In this document: positions 9,119 through 17,400 of the stretch, piece by piece
Numbering within the stretch: position 1 is the stretch's first letter
Layout of the letters: each line of letters begins with the position of its first letter
NCBI RefSeq assembly: GCF_002157835.1
Contig: NZ_CP020809.1
Coordinates: 7,502,001-7,566,000 of the forward strand
DNA length: 64,000 nucleotides
Source: Mycobacterium dioxanotrophicus
GTDB taxonomy: Bacteria; Actinomycetota; Actinomycetes; Mycobacteriales; Mycobacteriaceae
Reading direction: 5' to 3'
Made by a program: the position numbers and the translations under genes
Notes under the pieces: generated by a model
What the model saw: only the letters and a program-made list of their open reading frames with translations
What the model was told of the DNA's origin: nothing
Databases searched by the model: none

Positions 9119-11356
9119 CTACTCCGCTGCGGCTTCCAGGGTCGAGTTGAACGTCTCGCTGGGCCGCATCACCGCGCTGGTCTTGTCCGGGTCGGCGGCG
9201 TAGTAGCCACCGATGTCGACCGGCTTGCCCTGCACTGCGGCGAGCTCGGAGATGATGGTGTCCTCGTTCTCGGCCAGCGCCTTGGCCAGCGGGGCGAAGT
9301 GCTTGGCCAGCTCCGGATCGTCGGTCTGGGACGCGAGCTCCTCCGCCCAGTACATCGCCAGGTAGAACTGGCTGCCGCGGTTGTCGAGCTCACCGGTCTT
9401 GCGCGACGGGCCCTTGTTGTTGTCCAGCAGCTTGCCGGTCGCAGCGTCGAGCGTCTTGGCGAGGATCGCGGCCTTCTTGTTGCCGGACTTGTTGCCCAGA
9501 TCCTCCAGGCTGGCGCCCAGTGCGAGGAACTCACCGAGCGAATCCCAGCGCAGGTGGTTCTCCTCCACGAGCTGGTGCACGTGCTTGGGCGCCGAGCCGC
9601 CGGCTCCCGTCTCGTAGAGCCCGCCACCGGCCATCAGCGGCACGATGGAGAGCATCTTGGCGCTGGTGCCCAGCTCCAGGATCGGGAACAGGTCGGTGAG
9701 GTAGTCACGCAGGATGTTGCCGGTCGCGGCGATGGTGTCCTGACCACGCATCGCCCGCTCGATGGTGTGCCGCATCGCGCGTTCCTGCGACATGATCTGA
9801 ATGTCGAGGCCCTCGGTGTCGTGGTCCTTCAGGTACAGGTTGACCTTCTTGCGCAGCTCGGCCTCGTGCGGACGCTCCTGGTCCAGCCAGAACACCACCG
9901 GCATGCCCGAGATCCGGGCCCGGTTGACGGCCAGCTTGACCCAGTCCTGGATGGGCGCGTCCTTGACGATCGGCATGCGCCAGATGTCGCCAGCCTCGAC
10001 GTTCTGGCTCAGCAGCACCTCGCCGGTCTCGTTGTCGACGATGTTGGCGACGCCGTCCTCGGGAATCTCGAACGTCTTGTCGTGGCTGCCGTACTCCTCG
10101 GCCTTCTGCGCCATCAGACCGACGTTGGGGACGGTGCCCATCGTCGTCGGATCGAACTGGCCGTGCGTCTTACAGAAGTTGATCATCTCCTGGTAGATCC
10201 GGGAGAACGTCGACTCCGGGTTGACGGCCTTGGTGTCCTTGGTGCGGCCGTCGGCGCCGTACATCTTGCCGCCGAGCCGGATCATCGCCGGCATCGACGC
10301 GTCGACGATCACATCGCTGGGCGAGTGGAAGTTCGAGATGCCCTTGGCCGAGTCGACCATGGCCAGCTCGGGCCGATGCTCGTGGCAGGCGTGCAGGTCG
10401 CGGATGATCTCTTCGTGCTGCGAGGCGGGCAGCGACTCGATCTTGGCGTAGAGGTCCGACAGGCCGTTGTTGACGTTGACGCCCAGCTCGTCGAACAACT
10501 TGCCGTGCTTGGCGAAGGCTTCCTTGTAGAAGATCTTGACGGCGTGGCCGAACACGATCGGGTGGCTGACCTTCATCATGGTCGCTTTGACGTGCAGCGA
10601 GAACATCACGCCCGTCTTGTAGGCGTCTTCCATCTGCTCTTCGTAGAAATCGCGCAGGGCCTTGACGCTCATGTACATGCTGTCGATGACGTCGCCGGCG
10701 TCGAGCGCAACCTCGGGCTTGAAGACGATGGTCTCGCCGTCACCGGTCACCAGCTCCATACGCACCTTGCGCGCCTTGTCGAGCGTCAGCGACTTCTCAC
10801 CGTGGTAGAAGTCGCCTTCCTTCATGGTGGCCACGTGGGTCCGCGACGCCTGCGACCACTTGCCCATGCTGTGCGGGTGCTTGCGGGCATACTCCTTGAC
10901 GGCCTTGGGTGCGCGGCGGTCGGAGTTGCCTTCACGCAGCACCGGGTTGACCGCGCTGCCGAGCACCTTGGCGTAGCGGTCCTTGATGGCCTTCTCGTCG
11001 TCGGTCTTCGCCTCGCCGGGGTAGTCCGGGACGGCGTAGCCCTTCTCCTGCAGTTCCTTGATGGCAGCCACCAGCTGCGGGACCGAGGCACTGATGTTGG
11101 GCAGCTTGATGATGTTGGTGTCCGGAAGCTGCGTCAGTTTGCCCAGCTCGGCCAGGTTGTCCGGGACGCGCTGGTCCTCGGTCAGGTAGTCACCGAACTC
11201 GGCCAGGATGCGAGCCGCCACCGAGATGTCGCTGGTCTCGACGTTGATGCCGGCCGGGTCGGTGAAGGCACGGATGACGGGCAGAAACGCATACGTCGCG
11301 AGCAGCGGCGCCTCGTCGGTGAGCGTGTAGATGATGGTCGGCTTGTCGGAGCTCAT
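9119..11356 (-). CDS. icd2: Monomeric NADP-dependent isocitrate dehydrogenase
   Basis: A 745-residue protein with the N-terminus [20 protein letters not shown], characteristic of the monomeric IDH-II family (usual length about 740). It oxidatively decarboxylates isocitrate to 2-oxoglutarate with NADP in the TCA cycle, in the cytosol. Family landmarks include ANPGTNGSQ-type phosphate loops being absent and, instead, [22 protein letters not shown] and [18 protein letters not shown] (active-site region). I set the start at the ATG at 11356, which has an AGGAGA site 10 bases upstream, rather than an in-frame start 31 codons earlier. It is downstream of the marR gene on the same strand but separated by 110 bases. 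Confidence 0.93.
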   Translation of the reverse strand: MSSDKPTIIYTLTDEAPLLATYAFLPVIRAFTDPAGINVETSDISVAARILAEFGDYLTEDQRVPDNLAELGKLTQLPDTNIIKLPNISASVPQLVAAIKELQEKGYAVPDYPGEAKTDDEKAIKDRYAKVLGSAVNPVLREGNSDRRAPKAVKEYARKHPHSMGKWSQASRTHVATMKEGDFYHGEKSLTLDKARKVRMELVTGDGETIVFKPEVALDAGDVIDSMYMSVKALRDFYEEQMEDAYKTGVMFSLHVKATMMKVSHPIVFGHAVKIFYKEAFAKHGKLFDELGVNVNNGLSDLYAKIESLPASQHEEIIRDLHACHEHRPELAMVDSAKGISNFHSPSDVIVDASMPAMIRLGGKMYGADGRTKDTKAVNPESTFSRIYQEMINFCKTHGQFDPTTMGTVPNVGLMAQKAEEYGSHDKTFEIPEDGVANIVDNETGEVLLSQNVEAGDIWRMPIVKDAPIQDWVKLAVNRARISGMPVVFWLDQERPHEAELRKKVNLYLKDHDTEGLDIQIMSQERAMRHTIERAMRGQDTIAATGNILRDYLTDLFPILELGTSAKMLSIVPLMAGGGLYETGAGGSAPKHVHQLVEENHLRWDSLGEFLALGASLEDLGNKSGNKKAAILAKTLDAATGKLLDNNKGPSRKTGELDNRGSQFYLAMYWAEELASQTDDPELAKHFAPLAKALAENEDTIISELAAVQGKPVDIGGYYAADPDKTSAVMRPSETFNSTLEAAAE

Positions 11357-11466
11357 TTCTTTAGCATCTCCTGGCGTCACGATGTCACGGCGGCTTATCA
11401 GTATTCCGTCGAACACGACACTACGGGCGGCTATGCGTGTCGTGTTCATGTGCCCAGCGGTCCCAG

Positions 11467-11931
11467 TTAACCGTCGGCGCGCAGCCGCTCGATATGCCGA
11501 TCCTGTAAATCGGCGGTACGGGTGAGGAATTGGATGACCAGCTGGAGCTGGTCGACGGTGTAGTCGCGTAGCAGCCGGGTGCCGTCGGCGATCAGCGGAT
11601 CGATGAGCGCGTAGGCCCGCCGCCTCGCGCTGTCGGTGGCGGTGACGATCACCTTGCGCCGATCGCCAGGATGTGCCGTTCGGGTGACGTAGTCGAGTTT
11701 CTCCAACCGGTCGAGCATCGTCGTCACACTGCCGGTGGTCAGGCCCAGCCGGTCGGCCAGCATCCGCGGCGTCGCCTCGCTCTCCTCCCGGATGAGGATC
11801 TCCAGACAGCGCAAGTCGGTTTCGTTGACACCGAGCACCCGCGCGGTTTCGCGGTCGAAGTCATCGACGGCGGCCTGATAGCGCGCGATCGCATTCGACA
11901 GTGCCTCTTCGGCTTCCACTCGTCTTGACAA
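11467..11931 (-). CDS. MarR-family transcriptional regulator
   Basis: A 154-residue winged-helix repressor. The recognition helix region reads [26 protein letters not shown], and the wing is [15 protein letters not shown], which contains the typical D-x-R-x-x-x-V. It is divergent from a flavin monooxygenase gene. Two identical CTTGA-N3-TCAAG palindromes lie in and beside the gap, and one covers this gene's own start, implying autorepression together with control of the monooxygenase operon. The first codon is TTG at 11931, inside the palindrome; a GTG four codons further in is an alternative. The inducer is probably a substrate of the adjacent enzymes. Confidence 0.88.
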   Translation of the reverse strand: MSRRVEAEEALSNAIARYQAAVDDFDRETARVLGVNETDLRCLEILIREESEATPRMLADRLGLTTGSVTTMLDRLEKLDYVTRTAHPGDRRKVIVTATDSARRRAYALIDPLIADGTRLLRDYTVDQLQLVIQFLTRTADLQDRHIERLRADG

Positions 11932-11936
11932 TCAAG
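11924..11936. promoter_or_regulatory. Probable MarR operator 1
   Basis: The perfect inverted repeat CTTGA-CAA-TCAAG overlaps the first codons of the marR gene. An identical-arm copy lies 39 bases away. Dimeric winged-helix regulators of this family usually bind such short dyads next to their own gene. Confidence 0.65.
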
Positions 11937-11962
11937 TAACTCGACTTCCATACTAATTTTCG

Positions 11963-11975
11963 CTTGACTATCAAG
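11963..11975. promoter_or_regulatory. Probable MarR operator 2
   Basis: CTTGA-CTA-TCAAG, with the same arms as the copy at 11924-11936 and a different 3-base spacer. It lies about 37 bases upstream of the monooxygenase start, where bound repressor would block transcription of the plus-strand operon. Confidence 0.65.
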
Positions 11976-12011
11976 ATACTTCACTGTCGCGGTCGGGGAG
12001 GGGATTTCGAC

Positions 12012-13238
12012 ATGACACGCGCACTGGTGATCGGCGCCGGCGTCGCCGGCCCGGTCCTCGCGATCGCCCTGCAGCGCATCGGCATCGACGCAACGCTGTT
12101 CGAACGGCAGCCGTCGATCGAGCGCCGCGGCGGATCGTGGTTGACGTTTCAGGCCAACGGCATGGACGCACTGCGCGCGCTGGGCATCGCCGAACCGGTC
12201 GAAGCGCTGGGGTTCGACCTGGAGACCATCAGCTTCGTCAACGGCACGGGAAGGTACCTCGGCCGTATGCCGCTCGCAGGTCCGCGGGCCGACGGTCAGC
12301 TGTCGCAGATGATGCAGCGCGACGAGCTCTACCGCACGCTGACCCGCGTCGCCGCCCAACACGGTGTCCAGGTCGCGACCGGGAAGGAACTCATCGACGC
12401 CCATACGACGCCGCGCGGGGTCGAGGCTCATTTCGCCGACGGCGACCACGCCACCGGGGATCTGTTGATCGGCTGCGACGGCATTCACTCCCGGGTCCGC
12501 ACCCTCATCGACCCCGCGGCGGTGGCGCCACGCTATGTGCCGGTGCTCAACATCGGCGGCTACATCCCCGGTTTCCCGGTCGACGTGCCGCCCCGCGAAT
12601 TCCGCATGCAATTCGGTACCCGCTGTTTCTTCGCGTGGATGGCCACGCCCGATGGCGGCACGGTGTGGTTCGCGAACCCGCCGATGGCCCGCGAACCTGC
12701 GGACGGTGTTCTCTCCGGACTGCCAGATAACCAGTGGCGCACATGGTTACACGAGTTGATGGACGGTGACGTCGGCCCCGCACCCCGGATCATCGATGCC
12801 GCTCCAGGACCGCTGTTCGGATGGGCGACCTACGACATGCCCGTCGTTGAGCGCTGGTCCAACGAGCGGATGATCGTGATCGGCGATGCTGCCCACGCGG
12901 CCGCGCCGTCGGCCGGGCAGGGGGCCGCCATGTCGCTCGAGGACGCCGTCATCCTCGCGAAATGCCTGCGCGACACTCGCAATATCAGCGCGGCCTTCGC
13001 CCTCTTCGAATCGGCTCGCCGCGCCCGCGTGGAGCGGATCGTCAAATACGGTGCCCGATCAGCGAACTCCAAGGCCGCGGGTCCGGTTGCGCGCAAGATC
13101 CGCGACGCGCTCCTGCCTGTCGTGTTCAGACGCATGGAACGCAACGGCGGCCGGTCGATGGCCTGGCTGCAGGGCCACCACATCGATTTCGCCGAACCGA
13201 TGAGATCTCCCGTCTCAGCGGCGAGGATGACGCTATGA
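12012..13238 (+). CDS. FAD-dependent aromatic-type monooxygenase
   Basis: A 408-residue class A flavoprotein monooxygenase. It has an N-terminal FAD-binding GxGxxG motif (VIGAGVAGPVLA, about 6-17), a mid-region DGIHSRVR segment and the GDAAHAAAPSAGQGAA segment that contacts the FAD pyrophosphate and NAD(P)H. It probably hydroxylates a small aromatic or polyketide-like compound; the substrate is unknown. I use the ATG at 12012, directly before the conserved TRALVIGAG strand; an earlier in-frame ATG at 11964 lies inside the operator and is unlikely. The stop overlaps the hydrolase start by four bases (ATGA), so the two are cotranslated. Expression is probably repressed by the divergent MarR protein. 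Confidence 0.87.
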   Translation: MTRALVIGAGVAGPVLAIALQRIGIDATLFERQPSIERRGGSWLTFQANGMDALRALGIAEPVEALGFDLETISFVNGTGRYLGRMPLAGPRADGQLSQMMQRDELYRTLTRVAAQHGVQVATGKELIDAHTTPRGVEAHFADGDHATGDLLIGCDGIHSRVRTLIDPAAVAPRYVPVLNIGGYIPGFPVDVPPREFRMQFGTRCFFAWMATPDGGTVWFANPPMAREPADGVLSGLPDNQWRTWLHELMDGDVGPAPRIIDAAPGPLFGWATYDMPVVERWSNERMIVIGDAAHAAAPSAGQGAAMSLEDAVILAKCLRDTRNISAAFALFESARRARVERIVKYGARSANSKAAGPVARKIRDALLPVVFRRMERNGGRSMAWLQGHHIDFAEPMRSPVSAARMTL

Positions 13239-13981
13239 CAGTGGTTCTGGTGCACGGCAATCCGGAGTCCGACGCACTGTGGGATCCGCTCGTGGCTGCG
13301 CTCGGGCGCGACGACGTGATCCGCTTGTCCCCACCCGGGTTCGGCGCTCCGTTGCCCGACGGGTTCACCGCAACGTACCTCGAGTACCGCGACTGGCTCG
13401 AGGCACAGCTGGAGGTGATCGACGGCCCGATCGACCTCGTCGGGCACGACTGGGGCGGCGGCCATGTGCTCAATGCGGTGATGCACCGGCCCGAACTGGT
13501 GCGCAGTTGGGCCAGCGATGTCGTCGGACTGTTCGACCCCGAGTACGTCTGGCACGACCTGGCCCAGGTGTGGCAGACGCCCGACGCGGGCGAACAGGCC
13601 GTCGACGCCATGCTCGGCGGCACCGTGGAGGACCGCGCGACCCAGATGGCCGCGCTGGGCATACCCGTCGACATCGCCGCGCAGATCGCCGCGGTTCAGG
13701 GCGCGGACATGGGCAAGGCGATCCTGGCGCTGTACCGCTCGGCGCGCCAACCGGCGATGGCCGAGGCCGGCCAGACGCTGGAGAGTGCTCGGGCGCGCCC
13801 GGGCCTGTCGCTGCTGGCGACCGACGATCCCTATATCGGCTCCGAGGCTGTGCGGCGGCGGGCGGCCACGCGGGCCGGCGCCGAGACCGCGGTCCTCGAG
13901 GGCCTGGGGCATTGGTGGATGGTGCAGGATCCGGCGCGCGGCGCCGCCGCCCTCAGCGGTTTCTGGGAGTCACTCGACTAG
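13235..13981 (+). CDS. Alpha/beta hydrolase
   Basis: A 248-residue alpha/beta-hydrolase. The oxyanion segment LVHGNPES is at the N-terminus. The nucleophile elbow is GHDWGG, with Asp rather than Ser as nucleophile, as in epoxide hydrolases and haloalkane dehalogenases. A C-terminal GLGHWWM supplies the catalytic His. It is coupled by ATGA to the monooxygenase gene, which suggests hydrolysis of that enzyme's product, for example an epoxide. Its TAG stop shares the palindrome CTAG with the stop of the convergent gene on the other strand. Confidence 0.82.
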   Translation: MTVVLVHGNPESDALWDPLVAALGRDDVIRLSPPGFGAPLPDGFTATYLEYRDWLEAQLEVIDGPIDLVGHDWGGGHVLNAVMHRPELVRSWASDVVGLFDPEYVWHDLAQVWQTPDAGEQAVDAMLGGTVEDRATQMAALGIPVDIAAQIAAVQGADMGKAILALYRSARQPAMAEAGQTLESARARPGLSLLATDDPYIGSEAVRRRAATRAGAETAVLEGLGHWWMVQDPARGAAALSGFWESLD

Positions 13982-14376
13982 CGGCCGGGCGGGACGGTCG
14001 GCGCGATGTACTGGTACCACCACTGGGCGTAGGCCTCCGCCTGCTGCGCGTCCTTACGAAGTTTGCGGCGCGCATTCATGTTGTGGGCCAAGGCAATCCA
14101 GTTCATAACCAGGATCGACAGGAAGCTCCACCACCCCAGCAACAGGTTTTGTGTCAGCGCGCTGCGCAACGCCGCGTCGCACTGGGCGTAGGTACCCGTG
14201 ACGTGGCGGGTCTGGTTGAACCAGAACACGAGTGCGCCGATGTGGGTCATCGCCGAGACCTGGAAGAGCGGCTCGGCCGGCGGGGGCGGGTACTGCGGCT
14301 GACCTGACGGCGCCGGATAGCCGGGCTGCTGCTGGGGATAGCCAGGCTGTTGCTGCGGATAACCGGGTTGGGACAT
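13978..14376 (-). CDS. Small membrane protein with Pro/Gln/Gly-rich N-terminus
   Basis: A 132-residue protein beginning MSQPGYPQQQPGYPQQQPGYP, a short tandem repeat of GYPQQQP-like units that is probably disordered in the cytoplasm. At least one clear hydrophobic helix follows around 57-67 and a second at about 88-108 (LLGWWSFLSILVMNWIALA), then a basic ARRKLRK stretch. Proteins of this shape are common in actinobacteria; I assign no function. The ATG at 14376 has an AGGGAGG ribosome site just upstream. It converges on the hydrolase gene with the stops overlapping. Confidence 0.75.
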   Translation of the reverse strand: MSQPGYPQQQPGYPQQQPGYPAPSGQPQYPPPPAEPLFQVSAMTHIGALVFWFNQTRHVTGTYAQCDAALRSALTQNLLLGWWSFLSILVMNWIALAHNMNARRKLRKDAQQAEAYAQWWYQYIAPTVPPGR

Positions 14377-14482
14377 GGGCGGACCTCCCTGAAAAGGAGC
14401 GCGGAGCGGGCTCTTGTCGAGAAGTGTAAGAGCGCTGCGGAGGGTGCCTGCGCACGAGTTTCGACGCGAAGGCTTGACAACG

Positions 14483-14500
14483 TACAACCATTTGGTTGTA
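14483..14500. promoter_or_regulatory. ArsR operator overlapping the arsR/SRPBCC promoter
   Basis: The 18-base perfect dyad TACAACCATTTGGTTGTA (8-base arms, TT centre) lies between a TTGACA box (14474-14479) and a TATGTT box (14499-14504). A bound ArsR dimer would cover the core promoter. The predicted transcription start falls at or next to the GTG start codon at 14511, so the mRNA may be leaderless. Confidence 0.7.
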
Positions 14501-14510
14501 TGTTGATGTG

Positions 14511-14852
14511 GTGACCGAGAGCGACGAGGACCGGGCCGACGCCCTGTTCCACGCGCTGTCCGATCGCACCCGGCGCGACATCATGCGCCGGGTGCTGGCC
14601 GGGGAACACTCGGTTTCCACGCTCGCGGCGAAGTACGACATGAGCTTCGCCGCGGTGCAAAAGCACGTCGCCGTGCTGGAGAAGGCCGGCCTGCTCACCA
14701 AGCGACGCAGCGGTCGCGAGCAACTGGCCAACGGCGATGTGGCGGCGGTGCGGTCGGTGGCGTCCATGCTCACCGAGCTGGAACAGGTGTGGCGTGGCCG
14801 CATCGCCCGTATCGACGAACTGCTCTCATCCGACCCGATCCAGGAGGACTGA
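14511..14852 (+). CDS. ArsR-family winged-helix repressor
   Basis: A 113-residue regulator of the ArsR/SmtB family. A helical start (DRADALFHALSDRTRRDIMRRV) leads into the helix-turn-helix VSTLAAKYDMSFAAVQKHVAVL and the wing LLTKRRSGREQL. No metal-binding CxC pair is present, so it belongs to the branch that sits beside SRPBCC/AHSA1 genes rather than to metal sensors. GTG at 14511 is favoured over an upstream TTG at 14496 because that TTG lies inside the operator dyad and ahead of the likely transcription start. The SRPBCC gene begins 3 bases after its stop. Confidence 0.88.
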   Translation: MTESDEDRADALFHALSDRTRRDIMRRVLAGEHSVSTLAAKYDMSFAAVQKHVAVLEKAGLLTKRRSGREQLANGDVAAVRSVASMLTELEQVWRGRIARIDELLSSDPIQED

Positions 14853-14855
14853 ACC

Positions 14856-15341
14856 ATGCCCGTGACCGACGTGAACCACGACCTCGACAACCTGACCCTC
14901 ACCATCACGGCCGACTTCGCCGCACCGGTACAGCGCGTCTGGCAGGTCTACGCCGACCCGCGTCAGCTCGAAAAGGTTTGGGGCCCACCGACGTACCCGG
15001 CGACCGTGGTGGACCACGACCTCTCCCCCGGCGGCCGTATGACGTACTTCATGACCGGCCCGGAAGGCGACAAGCACGCCGGATACTGGGAGATCACCGC
15101 CGTCGACGAGCCGACGAGCTTCTCCTTCGTCGACGGTTTCGCCGATCTGGACTTCAACCCGAACCCTGACATGCCGGTGTCGACCAACGTCTACACCTTC
15201 TCCGAGCACGATGGCGGCACCCGCGCGGTCTACATGAGCACGTTCGCCTCCGCCGACGCTCTTCAGCAGGTGCTCGACATGGGTGTGGTCGAAGGCGCCT
15301 CACAGGCGATCAATCAGATCGACGAGCTGCTCGCTGCCTGA
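14856..15341 (+). CDS. SRPBCC (AHSA1-like) domain protein
   Basis: A 161-residue START-like helix-grip protein. The beginning TITADFAAPVQRVWQVYADPRQLEKVWGPP is the signature of the AHSA1 branch, and the C-terminal helix has GVVEGASQAINQIDELL. These proteins hold a small hydrophobic ligand in a cavity. They are often cotranscribed with an ArsR-type repressor, as here (3-base gap), which suggests a sensor/responder pair. The ligand is unknown. Confidence 0.85.
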   Translation: MPVTDVNHDLDNLTLTITADFAAPVQRVWQVYADPRQLEKVWGPPTYPATVVDHDLSPGGRMTYFMTGPEGDKHAGYWEITAVDEPTSFSFVDGFADLDFNPNPDMPVSTNVYTFSEHDGGTRAVYMSTFASADALQQVLDMGVVEGASQAINQIDELLAA

Positions 15342-15343
15342 CG

Positions 15344-15772
15344 ATGGAACGCGAGGGACTGTTCTGGGACAGCGTGGCGGGGCGGGCACCGATACCGCCC
15401 GCAGCCCGCACACTCGGGTTCGAACTTGTCGATGCCGATCCCGAGCAGGGGTCGATCACCGTCGCGTTCGCCGGGATCGAGGCCTTCACGAATCCCTTCG
15501 GCGAGGTCCTGGGCGGGTTCCTGTCTGCGATGCTCTACGACACCGTCGGGCCCGCTCTGCTCGCCACGCTGCCACCCGGACAATTCATCGAGACTCTGGA
15601 GCTGCACACGGCGTTCGTGCGTCCGGCAGCACCGGGGCGGTTGATCGGGCGAGGTCGTGTGGTGGCGGTCCGCGGCGAACTGGCTGAACTCGAAGGCTCG
15701 CTCGAGGACCCCACCGGCGAGGTCGTCGCCACCGCAACCGCGACGGCGCGGATCATCGACGCGCGTCGGTAA
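15344..15772 (+). CDS. PaaI-family hotdog thioesterase
   Basis: A 142-residue single hotdog domain. The NPFGEVLGGFLSAMLYDTVGPAL segment matches the PaaI/4HBT pattern, where a GG-x-x-x-x-L-x-D element forms the central helix and holds the acidic catalytic residue. The following ELHTAFVRPAAPG is the standard next strand. It probably hydrolyses an acyl-CoA; the acyl group cannot be predicted. It starts 2 bases after the SRPBCC stop, so it is likely the third gene of the arsR operon. Confidence 0.82.
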   Translation: MEREGLFWDSVAGRAPIPPAARTLGFELVDADPEQGSITVAFAGIEAFTNPFGEVLGGFLSAMLYDTVGPALLATLPPGQFIETLELHTAFVRPAAPGRLIGRGRVVAVRGELAELEGSLEDPTGEVVATATATARIIDARR

Positions 15773-15817
15773 GACGATAGGTCACTACGCAGCGCCCGGG
15801 CGGTATACGTTCGTGCG

Positions 15818-17287
15818 ATGGACTTCGATGAGTACCGGGCGTACGACGCCACGGGACTGGCGAAACTTGTTGCAGACAAACAGGTTTCATCGGCCGAGCT
15901 ACTCAGCGTGGCGCGCGAACGGGCCGCTGCGGTCAACCCGCGGATCAATGCGATCGTGCGCGACATCCCGGCCTCCGCGCCGGATGACCGCAGCGGTCCG
16001 TTCGCCGGTGTCCCTTTCCTCATCAAGGACCTCGGCCAGGATTACGCGGGCATACCGACATCGGCCGGGTCACGTGCACTGATGTCACGGCCCGCTGCCG
16101 AGCACGCCACTGTCGTGCGGCGCTGGATCGATGCGGGCCTGGTCATCTTCGGCAAAACCAACACACCGGAGTTCGGCACGAAAGGCATCACCGAGCCGGT
16201 CGCGTGGGGTCCGGCGCGCAATCCCTGGGATCTGTCCCGGACACCCGGTGGTTCATCGGGCGGGTCCGCGGCGGCGGTGGCCGCCGGGATCGTGCCCTGC
16301 GCGGGCGCCAACGACGGCGGCGGATCGATCCGGATCCCGGCGGCATCATGTGGACTTGTCGGCCTCAAGCCCGGCCGGGGCCTGGTCCCGTCGGGCCCGG
16401 AGACCGCGGAATCCATGCACGGTGCGGCCGTCCAGGGCGTCGTCACCCGCACGGTGCGCGACACTGCGGCGATGCTCGACGTGCTCAGCGGCGGTGAGCC
16501 GTGGGGTCCGTATTCGCCGGCCGTCCCGGCGGAGTCGTTCGCGTCATGCGTGGGCGCGGATCCCGGAAAGCTGCGGATCGGCGTGCGGGTGCCGAGCGCG
16601 ATCAATCCGGCGCCGCACCCCGAAGCGGTCGCGGCGGTCGCGGCCACCGTGGGTGCGCTCACCGAACTCGGCCATCATGTCGAGGAGCTTCCGCACGCTC
16701 CCTTCGACGACGCCGCGTTGGCCCGCGACTTCCTGCTCACCTGGTTCGTCTACACCGCTTGGGAACTCGCCGAGGCCAAGCGGTTGACCGGGGCCGGCGA
16801 CGACCTGTTCGAGCGCGACACGTTGATCATGGCAGCTCTGGGCCGGGCCACCAGCAGCGTCGAGTACGTGGCTGCCGTGCAGCGGCGCCACGAACACACG
16901 CGCCGGCTGAGCACCTTCTTCGAGTCCCACGACCTGCTGTTGACGCCGACGTTGGCGACGCTGCCGCCGAGGATCGGCGAGTTCGACCTTCCCGGGGTGG
17001 TGCAACACGCCGCGGATGCGCTGATCAAGACCCGCACGGCAAGTCTGTTGCGCTACACCAAGATTGTCGACGACATGGTGGACAAGAACCTCGGCTGGGT
17101 GCCGTACACCCAATTGGCGAACATCACCGGCAGGCCCGCGATCTCGTTGCCGCTGCACTGGACCGCTGAGGGTCTGCCGCTCGGTGTCCAGTTCGTCGCG
17201 CCGCTGGCCGGTGAATCGCTTCTGCTCAAGCTGGCCGCTCAGCTCGAGCAACAGCTGCCGTGGACGGATCGGGTCGCCCCGGTCTGA
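15818..17287 (+). CDS. Amidase (amidase signature family)
   Basis: A 489-residue amidase signature enzyme. The Ser-cisSer-Lys triad is visible: the Lys in PFLIKDLG (about 70), the bridging Ser in TPGGSSGGSAAAVAAGI (about 145-150), and the nucleophile Ser in DGGGSIRIPAASCGLVGLKP (about 170). It hydrolyses carboxylic amides in the cytosol; the natural substrate is not evident. The ATG at 15818 precedes a conserved family N-terminus. Its stop codon lies inside a 16-base tandem duplication and is followed by a long hairpin. Confidence 0.92.
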   Translation: MDFDEYRAYDATGLAKLVADKQVSSAELLSVARERAAAVNPRINAIVRDIPASAPDDRSGPFAGVPFLIKDLGQDYAGIPTSAGSRALMSRPAAEHATVVRRWIDAGLVIFGKTNTPEFGTKGITEPVAWGPARNPWDLSRTPGGSSGGSAAAVAAGIVPCAGANDGGGSIRIPAASCGLVGLKPGRGLVPSGPETAESMHGAAVQGVVTRTVRDTAAMLDVLSGGEPWGPYSPAVPAESFASCVGADPGKLRIGVRVPSAINPAPHPEAVAAVAATVGALTELGHHVEELPHAPFDDAALARDFLLTWFVYTAWELAEAKRLTGAGDDLFERDTLIMAALGRATSSVEYVAAVQRRHEHTRRLSTFFESHDLLLTPTLATLPPRIGEFDLPGVVQHAADALIKTRTASLLRYTKIVDDMVDKNLGWVPYTQLANITGRPAISLPLHWTAEGLPLGVQFVAPLAGESLLLKLAAQLEQQLPWTDRVAPV

Positions 17288-17347
17288 CTGCCGCCTGGTC
17301 TGACTCCCGCCTGTGCGCCGGAACTGCCTCCTGTGCGCCGGAACTGC
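17282..17347. repeat. Short tandem duplications across the amidase stop codon
   Basis: Two adjacent 16-base copies (17282-17297 and 17298-17313) differ at one base, and two 18-base copies of CCTGTGCGCCGGAACTGC (17310-17327 and 17330-17347) follow with 2 bases between them. The second runs into the left arm of the hairpin below. The pattern looks like slippage products at a gene end. Confidence 0.7.
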
Positions 17348-17395
17348 ATTCCCGGTCGTAAAAGTGGGCGCTCAACGACCGGGAATGCAGTTCCG
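17339..17395. terminator. Long perfect hairpin between convergent genes
   Basis: The arms at 17339-17359 and 17375-17395 are perfectly complementary over 21 bases, with a 15-base loop. It sits between the ends of the amidase (+) and LuxC-like (-) genes with only five bases to the latter's stop. There is no T tract on either side, as is common for mycobacterial intrinsic-like terminators; it could act in both directions. Confidence 0.65.
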
Positions 17396-17400
17396 CGGCG

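Noticed and set aside
9080..11470. A 796-codon open frame antisense to isocitrate dehydrogenase
   Set aside because: A shadow frame rich in Val/Gly/Leu/Asp without recognisable motifs; the opposite strand is a clear full-length enzyme.
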